From: Methylomonas sp. MK1
Lineage (GTDB): Bacteria > Pseudomonadota > Gammaproteobacteria > Methylococcales > Methylomonadaceae
Length of the DNA stretch: 64,000 nucleotides
Direction: 5' to 3'
Assembly: GCF_000365425.1 (NCBI RefSeq)
Contig: NZ_AQOV01000001.1
Span: 1,674,001 to 1,738,000 of the forward strand
The notes under the pieces are model-generated. The model saw only the letters and a program-made list of their open reading frames with translations, was not told where the DNA came from and made no database searches. Positions 1 through 9,458 of this stretch are shown here, piece after piece (the stretch's first letter is position 1; every line of letters begins with the position of its first letter). The translations under genes were made by a program, and so were the position numbers.

Positions 1-676
1 GAAATGACACACCAGGCCGACGTGATCCGCCCGGCTCGATCAAATTGAAGGCTTCCAAGCCTTTATTGATTTGCGGGCCCGCGCCAGCGCCAACCGTGTA
101 ATACAGACCGCCCTCGCCCAGATCGTGGACGCCTTCCCATAAAAATCCGGTCAAATGGTTGGGTATCACGCCGCCAGCCGTTTCGAATGCCATGATACCG
201 GGCCGGCTAATGGTGGTTTGCAGAAATGCGCCATGGTGAAATTGCATGTTCCAATAACCGATGGGATTATGGAAGCGGCCCAGCCAAAGAGTAGCTTCGT
301 CGCCGACATGCATGCCTAATTGGAATCTTTCCAGATTATGGGTTTTGGTGCTGACCAGCCATTCGCCGAGAAACCGAAAGCGCTGATAGTCGGTGGTGTA
401 AAACACGTTAATTTCGGGGATAACGTCGCTATTACTGAGCTTTTTTTGAGGCTCTTGATCGAAACGCACGATACCGGTCAAGGCCGGAAACAATAATAAG
501 TCACCCGGTAGCCCGGTGGCGCCATGGCTGGACATATGTCCCATATGGCCCGCGGCAACAGCTGTGACAGGCACTAGGGTGGCGAGTGCGCAGACACAAG
601 AAACGATAGCGCCGTTTAGCGTTTTGAGTATGGACGGATAGTATCGTTGCCGCATGCTGACTCTCAAGCATTTCAT
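1..676 (-). CDS. Exported protein of unknown function, 3' part outside window
   Basis: The reading frame is open from an ATG at 676 down to the window edge, so the C-terminus is missing. The N-terminus has a basic stretch and a hydrophobic segment ending near AVAA, consistent with a Sec signal peptide, followed by a short His/Met-rich patch (HMGHMSSHG). The mature part is rich in aromatic residues and glycine and reads like a beta-barrel or outer-membrane-associated protein, but I do not recognise a family. An alternative ATG lies at 655 with GAGAG upstream; the two starts differ only in the signal-peptide n-region. The His/Met patch might bind a metal such as copper, which is speculation. 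Confidence 0.7.
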   Translation of the reverse strand, partial: MKCLRVSMRQRYYPSILKTLNGAIVSCVCALATLVPVTAVAAGHMGHMSSHGATGLPGDLLLFPALTGIVRFDQEPQKKLSNSDVIPEINVFYTTDYQRFRFLGEWLVSTKTHNLERFQLGMHVGDEATLWLGRFHNPIGYWNMQFHHGAFLQTTISRPGIMAFETAGGVIPNHLTGFLWEGVHDLGEGGLYYTVGAGAGPQINKGLEAFNLIEPGGSRRPGVSF

Positions 677-1392
677 CGGTAGGACACCTACACTACCTAG
701 TTAAATGGGAATATCCTCCCGATACGTTTAAAGCGAAATGTATCACATATTTTTGAATGGTTGACGATATTTCGTCAAAACTTAACCTCCGGTAAAACGC
801 CTGAGCAGCATGACTAAAGACCGGTTGGATTTTCTATTAACCCGGCCCGTAAATTCCTTGGAATCGTCATTCCCGCGACGCCGTTAGACCACGCAGAGAA
901 TCCCATATAGGCGCGGGGCTCTCGCCAGCGCCGAAGCGGCGATATTTAGGGGCGGAGTCAATAAAACCAGTTCGATGGCGATTTAGCCATCCACCATTTA
1001 CACCCCCGCCGCCTAAAAATCCTCGCTTCGGCGCTGGCGAGATCCCCATACACCCAAAGCTTTATACCGACTTTTAATTGAGCAACAACCTGCAAAAGCC
1101 TCCACCGCCCCTGGATCATCGACTCTTCCGCATACCTTGTACGACATTTCGTAAGCGATACGATATTTAGTGCTGAAATCAACAATTTCTTGTGCATTTT
1201 TTCACTATTTTTCAGAATGATCAGCCCATAAAATAATGCCTAAACAATTACTTAGAATAATTACGGCGCACCCGATTTTCTAGTGGCATTGGTTTTGCGA
1301 TGTGTAGCGTAGCTCTGCAATTACAAAGAGCCGGATACCGAACAAACCCATAGCGCATTATTTTCACACATTCCGATTACGAGGCGATCACC
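677..1392. other. Long intergenic gap with a palindromic repeat
   Basis: Neither strand holds a convincing gene in this 716-bp stretch. Short open frames here overlap the inverted repeat at 921-1041 and have no plausible start region. The left part next to the truncated gene is AT-rich and may carry its promoter. Nothing else is recognisable. Confidence 0.5.
921..1041. repeat. Palindromic repeat, about 30-bp arms
   Basis: The arm at 921-950 is matched by its reverse complement at 1012-1041 at about 27 of 30 positions, including the exact 18-mer CTCGCCAGCGCCGAAGCG. The arms are separated by about 61 bp. A REP-like string (CGTCATTCCCGCG) lies just to the left near 867. This resembles an intergenic palindromic element, and no gene is visible in it. 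Confidence 0.6.
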
Positions 1393-1581
1393 ATGAAAAC
1401 ATTCCAGCAGATTACTCGTTGCAAAAGGTGCGGCGACTTATTGTCAGCCCATGAAAAATCACATACCGCCCACGAAGACCTCTGTGCATTTTGCGACCAC
1501 ATGCGTAGTGAAGCACTGGAAATGCACCAAGAGATACATGCAAAAAATCGCGTGGCAAAAATTCACTTCAGATTGGTTTAA
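1393..1581 (+). CDS. Small protein with two CxxC pairs
   Basis: This 62-residue protein begins with an ATG preceded by GAGG at a suitable distance. It contains C10-x2-C13 and C31-x2-C34, with several histidines between them, the spacing of a small zinc ribbon. The C-terminus is basic. It has no signal peptide or membrane segment. A role in nucleic-acid or protein binding is possible, but no family is recognised. It stands alone between long intergenic regions. Confidence 0.5.
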   Translation: MKTFQQITRCKRCGDLLSAHEKSHTAHEDLCAFCDHMRSEALEMHQEIHAKNRVAKIHFRLV

Positions 1582-1806
1582 GCATTGCCTTGCTATAAGG
1601 CTGGCCGCACCACAATAAAAGACTGCCGATAACTATCGTTAAGCTTGGGACCACATTCAACCGGGTCGCGAAATAGCGTCGTTGTTCAACGTCTTTGCCG
1701 GTCGCAGCGAACCGATTGGCGCGAATCCCACAAAATGCGCAGCTGTTTGCGCATCAAAAAGGTCAGCTCGCTAAGTTTTTATAACCCCAACATAAGGAGA
1801 CACACT

Positions 1807-2115
1807 ATGAATTCAGAAGACATCCTGAAAACCTGCGTACGCGAACTGAAGCGTTGCGGCATAAGCTTCGTGCTAATCATTATCGGCGTATTTCTGGCCA
1901 CCCAAAACGCCCCCGCCGCCACCATCCCGAAGCACAAGCAATGCATGGGCAGTATGGATACAATTAACGCGCTTGCCTCACGCCCGCTTAAACCCGGCAC
2001 GCGCGCTTTGGTCCAGCCGGTCAGTAATTCGCTCCATCATTTTCATACCAAACAAGCTTACAGCAAATGCGCCGGTAGCCTGACCGAAAACAAAGCAAGC
2101 AAACAATACAAATGA
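1807..2115 (+). CDS. Small membrane-anchored or exported protein, unknown function
   Basis: The 102-residue frame starts at the ATG at 1807, which has an excellent Shine-Dalgarno (AAGGAGA) 7 bases upstream. The same frame is open further upstream to 1645 but nothing supports starting there. After about 18 charged residues there is one hydrophobic segment (SFVLIIIGVFLAT) followed by APAAT, which could be a signal anchor or a cleaved signal peptide. The remainder is basic with two cysteines. No family is recognised. Confidence 0.6.
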   Translation: MNSEDILKTCVRELKRCGISFVLIIIGVFLATQNAPAATIPKHKQCMGSMDTINALASRPLKPGTRALVQPVSNSLHHFHTKQAYSKCAGSLTENKASKQYK

Positions 2116-2252
2116 GCGTTTATCGGCTATCTGTATAGTATTGAAATGTCCGCGCGGACAACCCAAATAGTCATCCCGAACCCAAGCAACTCGACAAGGC
2201 TGTGTCAAAACGCCACCGAGGATTTTTTTGCTCTGAATAGCAGCGGGCCAAT

Positions 2253-2426
2253 ATGCATCCGACCAGCCTGACCAGAATCAAATGTGCGATTGTCTTTATC
2301 GTGTTTATGCTGTTTAGCATCGGCCCCATCCCGATTACCAGCAGCATCGGTTTATACGTAGTGATTTTCAGGCCGCGTTGGTTTAAAGAGCTAGTGGACA
2401 AAATCTATAACGATAAAGCCAGCTGA
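2253..2426 (+). CDS. 57-residue membrane protein, unknown function
   Basis: This short frame encodes an N-terminal basic stretch, a hydrophobic helix (CAIVFIVFMLFSIG), a Pro/Ile-rich turn, a second hydrophobic stretch (IGLYVVIF) and a charged C-terminus (RPRWFKELVDKIY). Two short membrane passes with a positively charged tail look like a genuine inner-membrane microprotein. The Shine-Dalgarno is weak, so the call rests on the coherent amino-acid pattern. No function can be given. Confidence 0.5.
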   Translation: MHPTSLTRIKCAIVFIVFMLFSIGPIPITSSIGLYVVIFRPRWFKELVDKIYNDKAS

Positions 2427-2556
2427 TATTCTCCTATCCTTTCGCTTCATTCTTACTCCATCACAGCCGTCTTTTATACAGCGATTGTTAATCAGCCCGG
2501 CGCAGTATAATAGGGCCGCAGAATGACATTGAACTTCCCAACTACGTTAACCATCG

Positions 2557-3561
2557 ATGACCGCTGACCGCGACCATATCCGGCCCAAAGCTGACAAAAA
2601 CCTAGACTGCCGATTCTCTGTAGCCCCCATGCTGGATTGGACTGACCGACATTGTCGGTATTTCCATCGAACCTTATCCCGACACGCCTTGCTGTACACC
2701 GAAATGGTCACCACCGGCGCCATATTACATGGCAACCGCGACCGGCATTTGCAGTTTAATGCAGCCGAACATCCGCTAGCTTTACAACTGGGCGGCAGCA
2801 ATCCAACGGATTTAGCGGAATGCGCAAAAATTGCCGCCGACTATGGTTACGACGAGATCAATTTAAACGTCGGCTGCCCCAGCGACCGGGTGCAAAATGG
2901 CCGCTTCGGCGCCTGCTTGATGGCCGAACCCGAATTGGTCGCAGAGTGCGTGGCAGCGATGCGCCAAGCGGTATCGATGCCGGTGACTGTGAAGTCGCGG
3001 ATCGGTATCGATGATCGCGATTCCTACGACGAACTTACACATTTCATAAAGACTGTGGCGGCGGCCGGTTGCGAGACGTTTATCGTCCATGCCCGCAAAG
3101 CCTGGTTGTCCGGCCTGTCGCCCAAACAGAATCGTGACGTGCCGCCGCTGCGTTATGACGTGGTGTTTCAGTTGAAGCAAGATTTCTCAATGCTAAAGAT
3201 CGTCATCAATGGCGGCATCGAATCCTTGGATAGCTCGCTGGATTTATTGACGCAAGTCGACGGCGTCATGCTGGGCCGGGAGGTGTATCACAATCCCTAT
3301 TTATTGGCGGAAGTAGACCGGCGCTTGTTTAACGACGAGCATCCTATCCAGTCGCGGCAAGAGACGGTATTGGCAATGCTGCCTTACATAGAGCAGCAAT
3401 TGCAACAAGGCGTGAGACTGCATTGCATTGCCCGGCATATGTTGGGTCTGTTTCATGGTGTCGATGGTGCGCGGGCCTGGCGCCGCCATCTCAGCGAAAA
3501 CGCCACCCGTTTTGGAGCCGGCAGTCAGGTGATTTTGGACGCCTTAGAATTTACAGTTTGA
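2557..3561 (+). CDS. dusA: tRNA-dihydrouridine(20/20a) synthase DusA
   Basis: The 334-residue protein is a full-length FMN-dependent tRNA-dihydrouridine synthase of the DusA type, which reduces uridines at positions 20 and 20a in the tRNA D-loop. The N-terminus has the family signature [16 protein letters not shown]. The catalytic motif [17 protein letters not shown] ends in the expected proton-donor cysteine near residue 120. The TIM-barrel lysine/arginine motif ([11 protein letters not shown]), a phosphate-binding INGGI and a [13 protein letters not shown] segment follow. The start at 2557 gives the usual N-terminal length although no strong Shine-Dalgarno is visible. It is the first of a co-directional housekeeping series. 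Confidence 0.95.
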   Translation: MTADRDHIRPKADKNLDCRFSVAPMLDWTDRHCRYFHRTLSRHALLYTEMVTTGAILHGNRDRHLQFNAAEHPLALQLGGSNPTDLAECAKIAADYGYDEINLNVGCPSDRVQNGRFGACLMAEPELVAECVAAMRQAVSMPVTVKSRIGIDDRDSYDELTHFIKTVAAAGCETFIVHARKAWLSGLSPKQNRDVPPLRYDVVFQLKQDFSMLKIVINGGIESLDSSLDLLTQVDGVMLGREVYHNPYLLAEVDRRLFNDEHPIQSRQETVLAMLPYIEQQLQQGVRLHCIARHMLGLFHGVDGARAWRRHLSENATRFGAGSQVILDALEFTV

Positions 3562-3600
3562 TGCTGTATACTCACGACATTTTTTTACTCGGGGGCGGCA

Positions 3601-4146
3601 ATGGAAGAATATTTCTCCAAAATCATTCAAGCGATAGGCGAAGACGTGAATCGGGAAGGTTTGCGGGACACGCCGAAACGGGCCGCAAAAGCCTTTAAAT
3701 TCCTGAATAACGGTTACGAAAAAACCCTGGAAGAGGTATTGAACGGCGCGATATTTCAAGCCGACACCGAAGACATGGTGATCGTGAAAGACATCGAGCT
3801 TTACTCCTTATGCGAGCATCATCTATTACCGTTCATCGGTAAATGCCACATCGGCTACCTGCCGAAAGGCAAAGTCTTGGGCTTGTCCAAGTTGGCACGG
3901 ATCGTCGATATGTACGGTCGCCGCCTGCAAATCCAGGAACAATTGACTCGGCAAATCGCCAAGGCGGTAGAAACAGCCATCGACGCCCGCGGCGTGGCAG
4001 TGGTCATCGAAGCTAAACATTTGTGCATGATGATGCGCGGCGTGGAAAAACAAAACTCGGTGATGACCACATCGGTCATGTTGGGCATCTTCAGGGAAGA
4101 AATCAGCACCCGCTCCGAATTCCTGAACCTGATCAACCGTAAATAA
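3601..4146 (+). CDS. folE: GTP cyclohydrolase I
   Basis: This 181-residue enzyme converts GTP to 7,8-dihydroneopterin triphosphate, the first step of folate (and methanopterin-like pterin) synthesis. The zinc ligands are visible as Cys71 and His74 in [11 protein letters not shown] and Cys142 in [10 protein letters not shown]. The [17 protein letters not shown] and SVMLG segments are typical of the homodecameric bacterial FolE. The length is slightly short, with a trimmed N-terminus, as in many bacteria. The GGGGGC stretch before the ATG can act as ribosome-binding site. hemH begins 2 bp after the stop, so the two are likely co-transcribed. Confidence 0.95.
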   Translation: MEEYFSKIIQAIGEDVNREGLRDTPKRAAKAFKFLNNGYEKTLEEVLNGAIFQADTEDMVIVKDIELYSLCEHHLLPFIGKCHIGYLPKGKVLGLSKLARIVDMYGRRLQIQEQLTRQIAKAVETAIDARGVAVVIEAKHLCMMMRGVEKQNSVMTTSVMLGIFREEISTRSEFLNLINRK

Positions 4147-4148
4147 TC

Positions 4149-5132
4149 ATGACCGAAACCGGCACAAAAAAGACCGGAGTATTGCTGGTCAATCTGGGCT
4201 CGCCCGCCTCCCCTAAAACCGGCGATGTGCGCCGCTTCCTGCGCGAATTTCTCGGCGACCCGCGCGTAGTCAATCTGCCCAGACCCTTATGGTGGCTGAT
4301 TCTGAATCTGTTCGTGCTGCCGTTTCGCCCTAAAAAATCGGCGCATGCCTATCAATCGATTTGGACCGAGCAAGGCTCGCCCTTGATCGTATTCACCGAA
4401 AAGCTGACCGCCAAGTTGCAAGGTTTCACCGGTGTAGATGGCGCCCATTTAAGCATCGATTGCGCGATGCGCTACGGCAAGCCGGCCTTGCGGGAAAAAC
4501 TGCAAAACTTTCAGAAACAAGGTGTCCACGAGATCGTCATTCTGCCCTTGTATCCGCAGTATTCCTCCACCACCACCGCCTCGATTTTCGACGTGGTGGC
4601 CGAGGAGTTTGTCAGTTGGCGGCACATGCCTGGCCTGCATTTCATCAGCGACTTCCATCAACACCCCAGTTATATCGAAGCCTTGGCGCAATCAGTACGT
4701 CAGCATTGGCAGGCTAATGGTCAGGCCGAATTGTTGCTACTGTCATTTCACGGCTTGCCTGCCAAGCTGACCGAATGGGGCGACCCGTATTTCTATCAGT
4801 GCCAAACCACGGGTCGCCTGCTCGCCGAGCAATTGGGACTCAACGACCGACAATGGAAACTGGTGTTTCAATCACGCTTCGGCAAAGCGGAATGGCTGAA
4901 GCCCTATTGCGTGGAAGTGTTGCAGGAATTGCCGCAACAAGGCATCAAGAACGTGGACGTGATTTGTCCGGGATTCTCGGTAGACTGTCTGGAAACACTG
5001 GAAGAGATAGCCATCGCCAACCAAGAAATTTTTCTGGAAGCCGGCGGTGAGACATATCGCTACATTCCGTGTTTAAACGACAGCGACGCTCATGTCGAGG
5101 TGATGCTTGATTTAATCAAAACCGTGCACTAA
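4149..5132 (+). CDS. hemH: Ferrochelatase
   Basis: The 327-residue protein inserts Fe2+ into protoporphyrin IX in the last step of protoheme synthesis. Family signatures are present: GVLLVNLGSPASP at the N-terminus, YPQYSSTTTAS in the middle, the catalytic histidine (about residue 201) in LLLSFHGLP, and the acidic PGFSVDCLETLEEI near the C-terminus. Length fits the class I bacterial enzyme, and the iron-sulfur cysteine tail of some homologues is absent. It starts immediately after folE. Heme supply is relevant to a cytochrome-rich respiratory methanotroph, but that link is inferred. Confidence 0.95.
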   Translation: MTETGTKKTGVLLVNLGSPASPKTGDVRRFLREFLGDPRVVNLPRPLWWLILNLFVLPFRPKKSAHAYQSIWTEQGSPLIVFTEKLTAKLQGFTGVDGAHLSIDCAMRYGKPALREKLQNFQKQGVHEIVILPLYPQYSSTTTASIFDVVAEEFVSWRHMPGLHFISDFHQHPSYIEALAQSVRQHWQANGQAELLLLSFHGLPAKLTEWGDPYFYQCQTTGRLLAEQLGLNDRQWKLVFQSRFGKAEWLKPYCVEVLQELPQQGIKNVDVICPGFSVDCLETLEEIAIANQEIFLEAGGETYRYIPCLNDSDAHVEVMLDLIKTVH

Positions 5133-5164
5133 ACAAAGCGCGGCACATAAAAACCGGGGGTAAT

Positions 5165-6757
5165 ATGCAACAAAACATCTTGCAAAGCTGGAATGACGAA
5201 TGGCCGGCAGTGCGCGCCAGCCAACCCTTACCTACCGGTGAAGGCGTGATCGATCAGGGTGCGTTTAACACCATAGAAGTGGACGAGCTATTCGATTACG
5301 TCAACTACGCCAGCACTACAGCCGGTAAAACCGTGCTGTATCGCTCGCTAAGCCAACCCTTGAACGATCTGGATGCGATAGCCGCCAAACAAGTAGCGGT
5401 GCGGGAAATTCAAGACAATCCAGATGTGCGCGCCAACGTCGAAAATATTATCGCCAACGCTGCCTCAGCGGAAAACCGGCTTTATTTATTGTTATTCGGC
5501 GAATTTCTCGGTGGTTTCGGCACAGCTCGCGAAGACCATCAAATCGAAGGTTACGGCTATAAACAATATGTACGCGGCGTGCGCGTGGTCTTGAATCTGG
5601 TCGGCGCTATCTACAACTCCGGCAAGCCGCAAAGCCCTTATTTGCAAAGCGTCTTCGAGAAAATCGGCAACTTTTCCCACAGCAACGAATACTCGCTGAT
5701 GGTCGGCCCGGTCTATAACAGCGAGAAAGGCCTGCAAAGCAAGGAAGAACGCAAAAACTCGTTCTCGCCGGCGACTATCTTCCGCCCCACTCTGTTCAAA
5801 CCGATGTTAATCGGTTTGTTGATCGCCGCCATTTGGGGCTTGATGCAGATTTTCCCGACAGATATGTTTCAGGTCACCCGCGACGGCTTGTCCGTGGCTT
5901 CGGTGTTTTTTCTGCCTTTGGCCTTGGCTTATATTCCGGTAATCGGCGGTTACGATCGGGACAACTGCATCATTCCCTTACGCAACATCTATCGAAATTC
6001 ACAGGCGCTCGGCGACATGTTGGATGGCCTGGGCCAACTCGACGAATTGCTGGCCTTTATCAAATACGCCGAAGATTATGGTAGCGAGATGGTGCTGCCG
6101 GAAATGAATGCCAGCGAACGTCACAATATAAAATTAGTCGCGGCGAAGAACCCGGTACTGGGCCAGAAAAACCCAGATTATGTCGGCAACGATTTCAGCA
6201 TGGACGAGGAGCGCCTGGTGTGCGTGACCGGTCCCAATAGCGGCGGTAAAACCGCATTTTGCAAAACCGTCACGCAAATCCAATTGTTGGCGCAGATTGG
6301 CTGTTTCGTGCCGGCCCAAGCTGCCAGCTTGAGCGTCGCCGACCGGATTTTCTATCAGTGCCCAGAGATTAGTCACCTCGACGACGGCGAAGGCCGTTTC
6401 GGCACAGAATTGAAACGCACTCGCGATATTTTTCTGGCCAGCACCGCAAAAAGCTTGGTGGTGCTTGACGAAATGGCGGAAGGCACTACCTTTGAAGAGA
6501 AGATGCAGTCGTCTATCGACGTGCTGGACGGTTTTTACCGCAAAGGCAACAGCACCATTTTAATCACCCATAACCATCAACTGGTGGACGAGTTTGTGAA
6601 AAGAAAAATCGCAGTCCCCAAACAGGTGGAATTTGCCGACGACTTGCCGACTTTTAAATTGATCGCTGGCATTTCCCGGGTCAGTCACGCCGACCGTGTG
6701 GCGAAGAAAATTGGTTTTTCCAAGCAAGACATCGATAACTATTTAGCGAAATCATGA
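5165..6757 (+). CDS. Membrane-anchored MutS-family ATPase
   Basis: This 530-residue protein ends in a MutS domain V ATPase: Walker A GPNSGGKT at residues 356-363, a Walker B segment [12 protein letters not shown], and the switch [12 protein letters not shown]. The upstream half resembles the MutS lever/core (domain III) region only loosely. Unlike MutS, it has two hydrophobic helices at about 212-230 and 243-262, which should anchor it in the inner membrane, and it lacks the mismatch-recognition domain I with its Phe-x-Glu motif. It is therefore a MutS-related protein rather than the repair MutS, and its role is unknown. Its last codon overlaps the purT start (ATGA). Confidence 0.75.
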   Translation: MQQNILQSWNDEWPAVRASQPLPTGEGVIDQGAFNTIEVDELFDYVNYASTTAGKTVLYRSLSQPLNDLDAIAAKQVAVREIQDNPDVRANVENIIANAASAENRLYLLLFGEFLGGFGTAREDHQIEGYGYKQYVRGVRVVLNLVGAIYNSGKPQSPYLQSVFEKIGNFSHSNEYSLMVGPVYNSEKGLQSKEERKNSFSPATIFRPTLFKPMLIGLLIAAIWGLMQIFPTDMFQVTRDGLSVASVFFLPLALAYIPVIGGYDRDNCIIPLRNIYRNSQALGDMLDGLGQLDELLAFIKYAEDYGSEMVLPEMNASERHNIKLVAAKNPVLGQKNPDYVGNDFSMDEERLVCVTGPNSGGKTAFCKTVTQIQLLAQIGCFVPAQAASLSVADRIFYQCPEISHLDDGEGRFGTELKRTRDIFLASTAKSLVVLDEMAEGTTFEEKMQSSIDVLDGFYRKGNSTILITHNHQLVDEFVKRKIAVPKQVEFADDLPTFKLIAGISRVSHADRVAKKIGFSKQDIDNYLAKS

Positions 6758-7950
6758 AAATAGGCACCCCTGACAGCGTCAGCGCCACCAAAGCTTTATT
6801 ACTGGGCAGCGGCGAATTGGGCAAAGAAATCGCCATTTCGCTGCAACGCTACGGCGTGGAAGTGATTGCAGTTGATCGCTATGCCGGTGCGCCGGCCATG
6901 CAAGTCGCGCATCGCAGCCATGTGATAGACATGACCGATGCAAATGCGGTGAAAACGCTGATTGCCAGCGAACAGCCGCATTACATCATCCCCGAAATCG
7001 AAGCAATTGCCACCGATGCACTGGCGGAAATTGAAGTCCAAGGCCAAACTACCGTCGTACCCAACGCCAGAGCGATTCAATTGACGATGAATCGCGAGGG
7101 CATCCGTGAACTGGCCGCTGTTGAGCTCGGCCTACCCACCTCGAAGTACGCTTTTGCCGACACATTCGAACAATTGAAAGCCGCGGTCGATAGCGGCATT
7201 GGCTACCCGTGTTTTATCAAGCCAACGATGTCCTCGTCCGGCAAGGGTCAGTCCATGGTGAAAAGCGCCGATCAATTGCAAGCCGCCTGGGATTACGCCA
7301 AGGCTGGCGGTCGCGCAGACACCGGCAAAGTGATTGTCGAAGCCAAGATCGATTTTGATTTTGAAATTACGTTGCTAACGGTGCGCGCGCTGGATGGCGA
7401 CGGCCAGGTACAAACCTATTTCTGCGAACCGATCGGCCACCGCCAAGAAAACGGCGATTATCGGGAAAGCTGGCAACCGCAGGCGATGAGCGCAAAGGCT
7501 ATTACCTTATCCCAGCAAATCGCCGACAAAGTGACTACTGCCTTGGGCGGCTTGGGTTTATTCGGCGTGGAATTGTTCATCGACGGCGATCAAGTCTGGT
7601 TTAGCGAAGTCAGTCCCCGACCGCACGACACCGGCATGGTGACGATGGCCAGCCAACGGCAAAGTGAATTTGATTTACATGCCCGCGCCATTCTTGGCTT
7701 GCCGGTCAGCACCACTTTGGATAAAACCGCCGCCAGCGCGGTGATTCTGGGCGGCATAGACGCCAAAGCCGTGACCTATCAGGGCTTGGAAAAAGCATTG
7801 GCTATAGCCGATACCGACATTCGCCTGTTCGGCAAACCGGAAGCTTTCGTGTCAAGGCGCATGGGCGTAGCACTCGCCACGGCCGACAACGTCAGCGAGG
7901 CTCGAGCCAAAGCAGTCCGGGCGGCCAGCCTGATTAGCGTGACTGAATGA
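6754..7950 (+). CDS. purT: Formate-dependent phosphoribosylglycinamide formyltransferase
   Basis: The 398-residue protein is an ATP-grasp enzyme that makes formyl-GAR from GAR, ATP and formate in purine synthesis. Recognisable parts are the N-terminal [20 protein letters not shown], the [12 protein letters not shown] segment, the ATP-grasp region around [24 protein letters not shown] and [13 protein letters not shown]. The length matches PurT. It overlaps the MutS-like gene by 4 bp (ATGA), so translation is probably coupled. Use of formate fits a methylotroph, where formate is an abundant intermediate; this is context, not proof. Confidence 0.95.
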   Translation: MKIGTPDSVSATKALLLGSGELGKEIAISLQRYGVEVIAVDRYAGAPAMQVAHRSHVIDMTDANAVKTLIASEQPHYIIPEIEAIATDALAEIEVQGQTTVVPNARAIQLTMNREGIRELAAVELGLPTSKYAFADTFEQLKAAVDSGIGYPCFIKPTMSSSGKGQSMVKSADQLQAAWDYAKAGGRADTGKVIVEAKIDFDFEITLLTVRALDGDGQVQTYFCEPIGHRQENGDYRESWQPQAMSAKAITLSQQIADKVTTALGGLGLFGVELFIDGDQVWFSEVSPRPHDTGMVTMASQRQSEFDLHARAILGLPVSTTLDKTAASAVILGGIDAKAVTYQGLEKALAIADTDIRLFGKPEAFVSRRMGVALATADNVSEARAKAVRAASLISVTE

Positions 7951-7974
7951 GTTCAATCGGTAAAAGGTGACGCG

Positions 7975-8550
7975 ATGAAACCCCTGCTGATTGTCACACT
8001 ATCGATAACGCTAATCACCGATGCGGGGGCGGACATTTTCAAATACACCGATCCTAGCGGTCGGGTGTATTACACCGATGAGCCGAAAAAAGGCTTCGAT
8101 TACCGCTTGATCATCCGCACCCGGCCGCGTACTTATAGCCGTGACCTAAAGTTCATGTCCGGTAATAAACTCAAATTTAACGACTTGGTTGCCAAGGCTG
8201 CCGCCAAACATCAAATGGACCCCAAACTGCTGCACGCGGTGATTCAAGCCGAATCGGCTTATAACCCCAATGCCGTATCGTCGGCCGGCGCGGTGGGTTT
8301 GATGCAGTTAATGCCGGATACCGCGCGCCGCTACGGTGTCACCGACCGGCGCGATGCCGAGCAAAATGTCGACGGTGGTACCCGTTACTTGAAAGATTTA
8401 CTGGCGATGTTCAACTCCAATCTGACCTTGGCAGTGGCCGGTTACAACGCCGGCGAAGGCGCGGTGATGAAATACAATAACAGCGTGCCGCCTTATCCCG
8501 AAACCCGCCATTATGTGCAGCACGTAATGGCGCTATACCGGAAAAGTTAG
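7975..8550 (+). CDS. Lytic transglycosylase with N-terminal DUF4124-like segment
   Basis: The 191-residue exported protein has a signal peptide (about residues 1-19), a DUF4124-like stretch (DIFKYTDPSGRVYYTDEP), and a C-terminal SLT/lysozyme-like domain. The catalytic glutamate lies in HAVIQAESAYNPNAVSSAGA, followed by GLMQLMPDTARRYGV and the NLTLAVAGYNAGEGAV motif typical of family 1 lytic transglycosylases. It would cleave the glycan strand of peptidoglycan in the periplasm. The next gene begins directly after the TAG stop. Confidence 0.9.
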   Translation: MKPLLIVTLSITLITDAGADIFKYTDPSGRVYYTDEPKKGFDYRLIIRTRPRTYSRDLKFMSGNKLKFNDLVAKAAAKHQMDPKLLHAVIQAESAYNPNAVSSAGAVGLMQLMPDTARRYGVTDRRDAEQNVDGGTRYLKDLLAMFNSNLTLAVAGYNAGEGAVMKYNNSVPPYPETRHYVQHVMALYRKS

Positions 8551-9414
8551 TTGAAAGCCACTGCCATCAAGCAATTGATTGCCGGCTCGACCGAACTGTT
8601 TTCCCTGCCCGATATTTATTTTCAACTCAGCGAGATGATCCGCGATTCGCGCTTTTCGCTGGCGGACATCGGCAAGGTTATCGCCAGGGACCCAGCCCTC
8701 AGCGCGCGCTTGTTGCGCGTGGTGAATAGCCCTTTCTACGGCTTCCAAGCCAAAATCGACACCATTTCCCGGGCGGTTACCGTGATAGGCATCGACGACT
8801 TGAGTAATCTGGTATTGGCTACCACAGTCGTTGATCGCTTCGGAAAAATTCCCGACGAACTGATCGACATGACCTCGTTCTGGATGCGCAGCATACATTG
8901 CGCGGTCATTGCCCGGCTGCTGGCAAAAGCCAGCGCTGTGCTGCATACCGAAAGGCTGTTTCTAGCCGGTCTATTGCATGACATAGGCTCTCTGCTGCTA
9001 AGTCAAAAAATGCCCGAGCAATATCTCAGAGCCTTGCTTGCCACCAACCATAATCGTGCCTTGTTGGCCGGCTTCGAACAAGAACTGATCGGCTTTACTC
9101 ATGCAGAGGTCGGTGGAGAATTGCTAAAAACCTGGGGCTTACCGGAATCCCTGTACGAAACCATAGGTTGCTATCTGAACCCTACCGATGCCCAAGCGCA
9201 CAAATTGGACGCTCACTTGCTGCATATGGCGGCGCGCTTGGTCGATAGCGGCCAACAAGCCGATGGCCTGGAATTAGCCGTTGCGGAATTCTCCAATCAA
9301 TCGTTAACGCTAGTGCGTTTAACTCGTGAACAAATTGTCTCAATGATGGCGCAGGTGGAAGACGAGTTTTTGCAGATGTTTGAATTACTCGGGCCGAACA
9401 AAAAATTTCACTAA
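8551..9414 (+). CDS. HDOD-domain protein
   Basis: The 287-residue protein carries an HDOD domain over most of its length: LPDIYFQLSEMIRD, DIGKVIARDPALSARLLRVVNSPFYG, VTVIGIDDLSNLVL, and a LLHDIGSLLLSQKMPE stretch. HDOD proteins are non-enzymatic relatives of HD phosphohydrolases and usually act in signalling with cyclic-di-GMP or two-component systems. The start is a TTG placed directly after the previous stop, with GGAAAAG upstream. The first in-frame ATG would remove part of the domain, so TTG is preferred. No effector domain is fused. Confidence 0.85.
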   Translation: MKATAIKQLIAGSTELFSLPDIYFQLSEMIRDSRFSLADIGKVIARDPALSARLLRVVNSPFYGFQAKIDTISRAVTVIGIDDLSNLVLATTVVDRFGKIPDELIDMTSFWMRSIHCAVIARLLAKASAVLHTERLFLAGLLHDIGSLLLSQKMPEQYLRALLATNHNRALLAGFEQELIGFTHAEVGGELLKTWGLPESLYETIGCYLNPTDAQAHKLDAHLLHMAARLVDSGQQADGLELAVAEFSNQSLTLVRLTREQIVSMMAQVEDEFLQMFELLGPNKKFH

Positions 9415-9458
9415 ACGGTACTGGCGAGTAATTTCTGCCGCCCTTAACTCGCGACAAA

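Noticed and set aside
1645..1806. Upstream extension of the small protein at 1807
   Set aside because: No ribosome-binding site and no protein-like character; AAGGAGA sits directly before the ATG at 1807.
2485..2511. Promoter before dusA using TATAAT at 2506
   Set aside because: The minus-10 box is perfect but the only TTGTTA-like minus-35 is 15 bp away, and a 17-bp partner has poor consensus.
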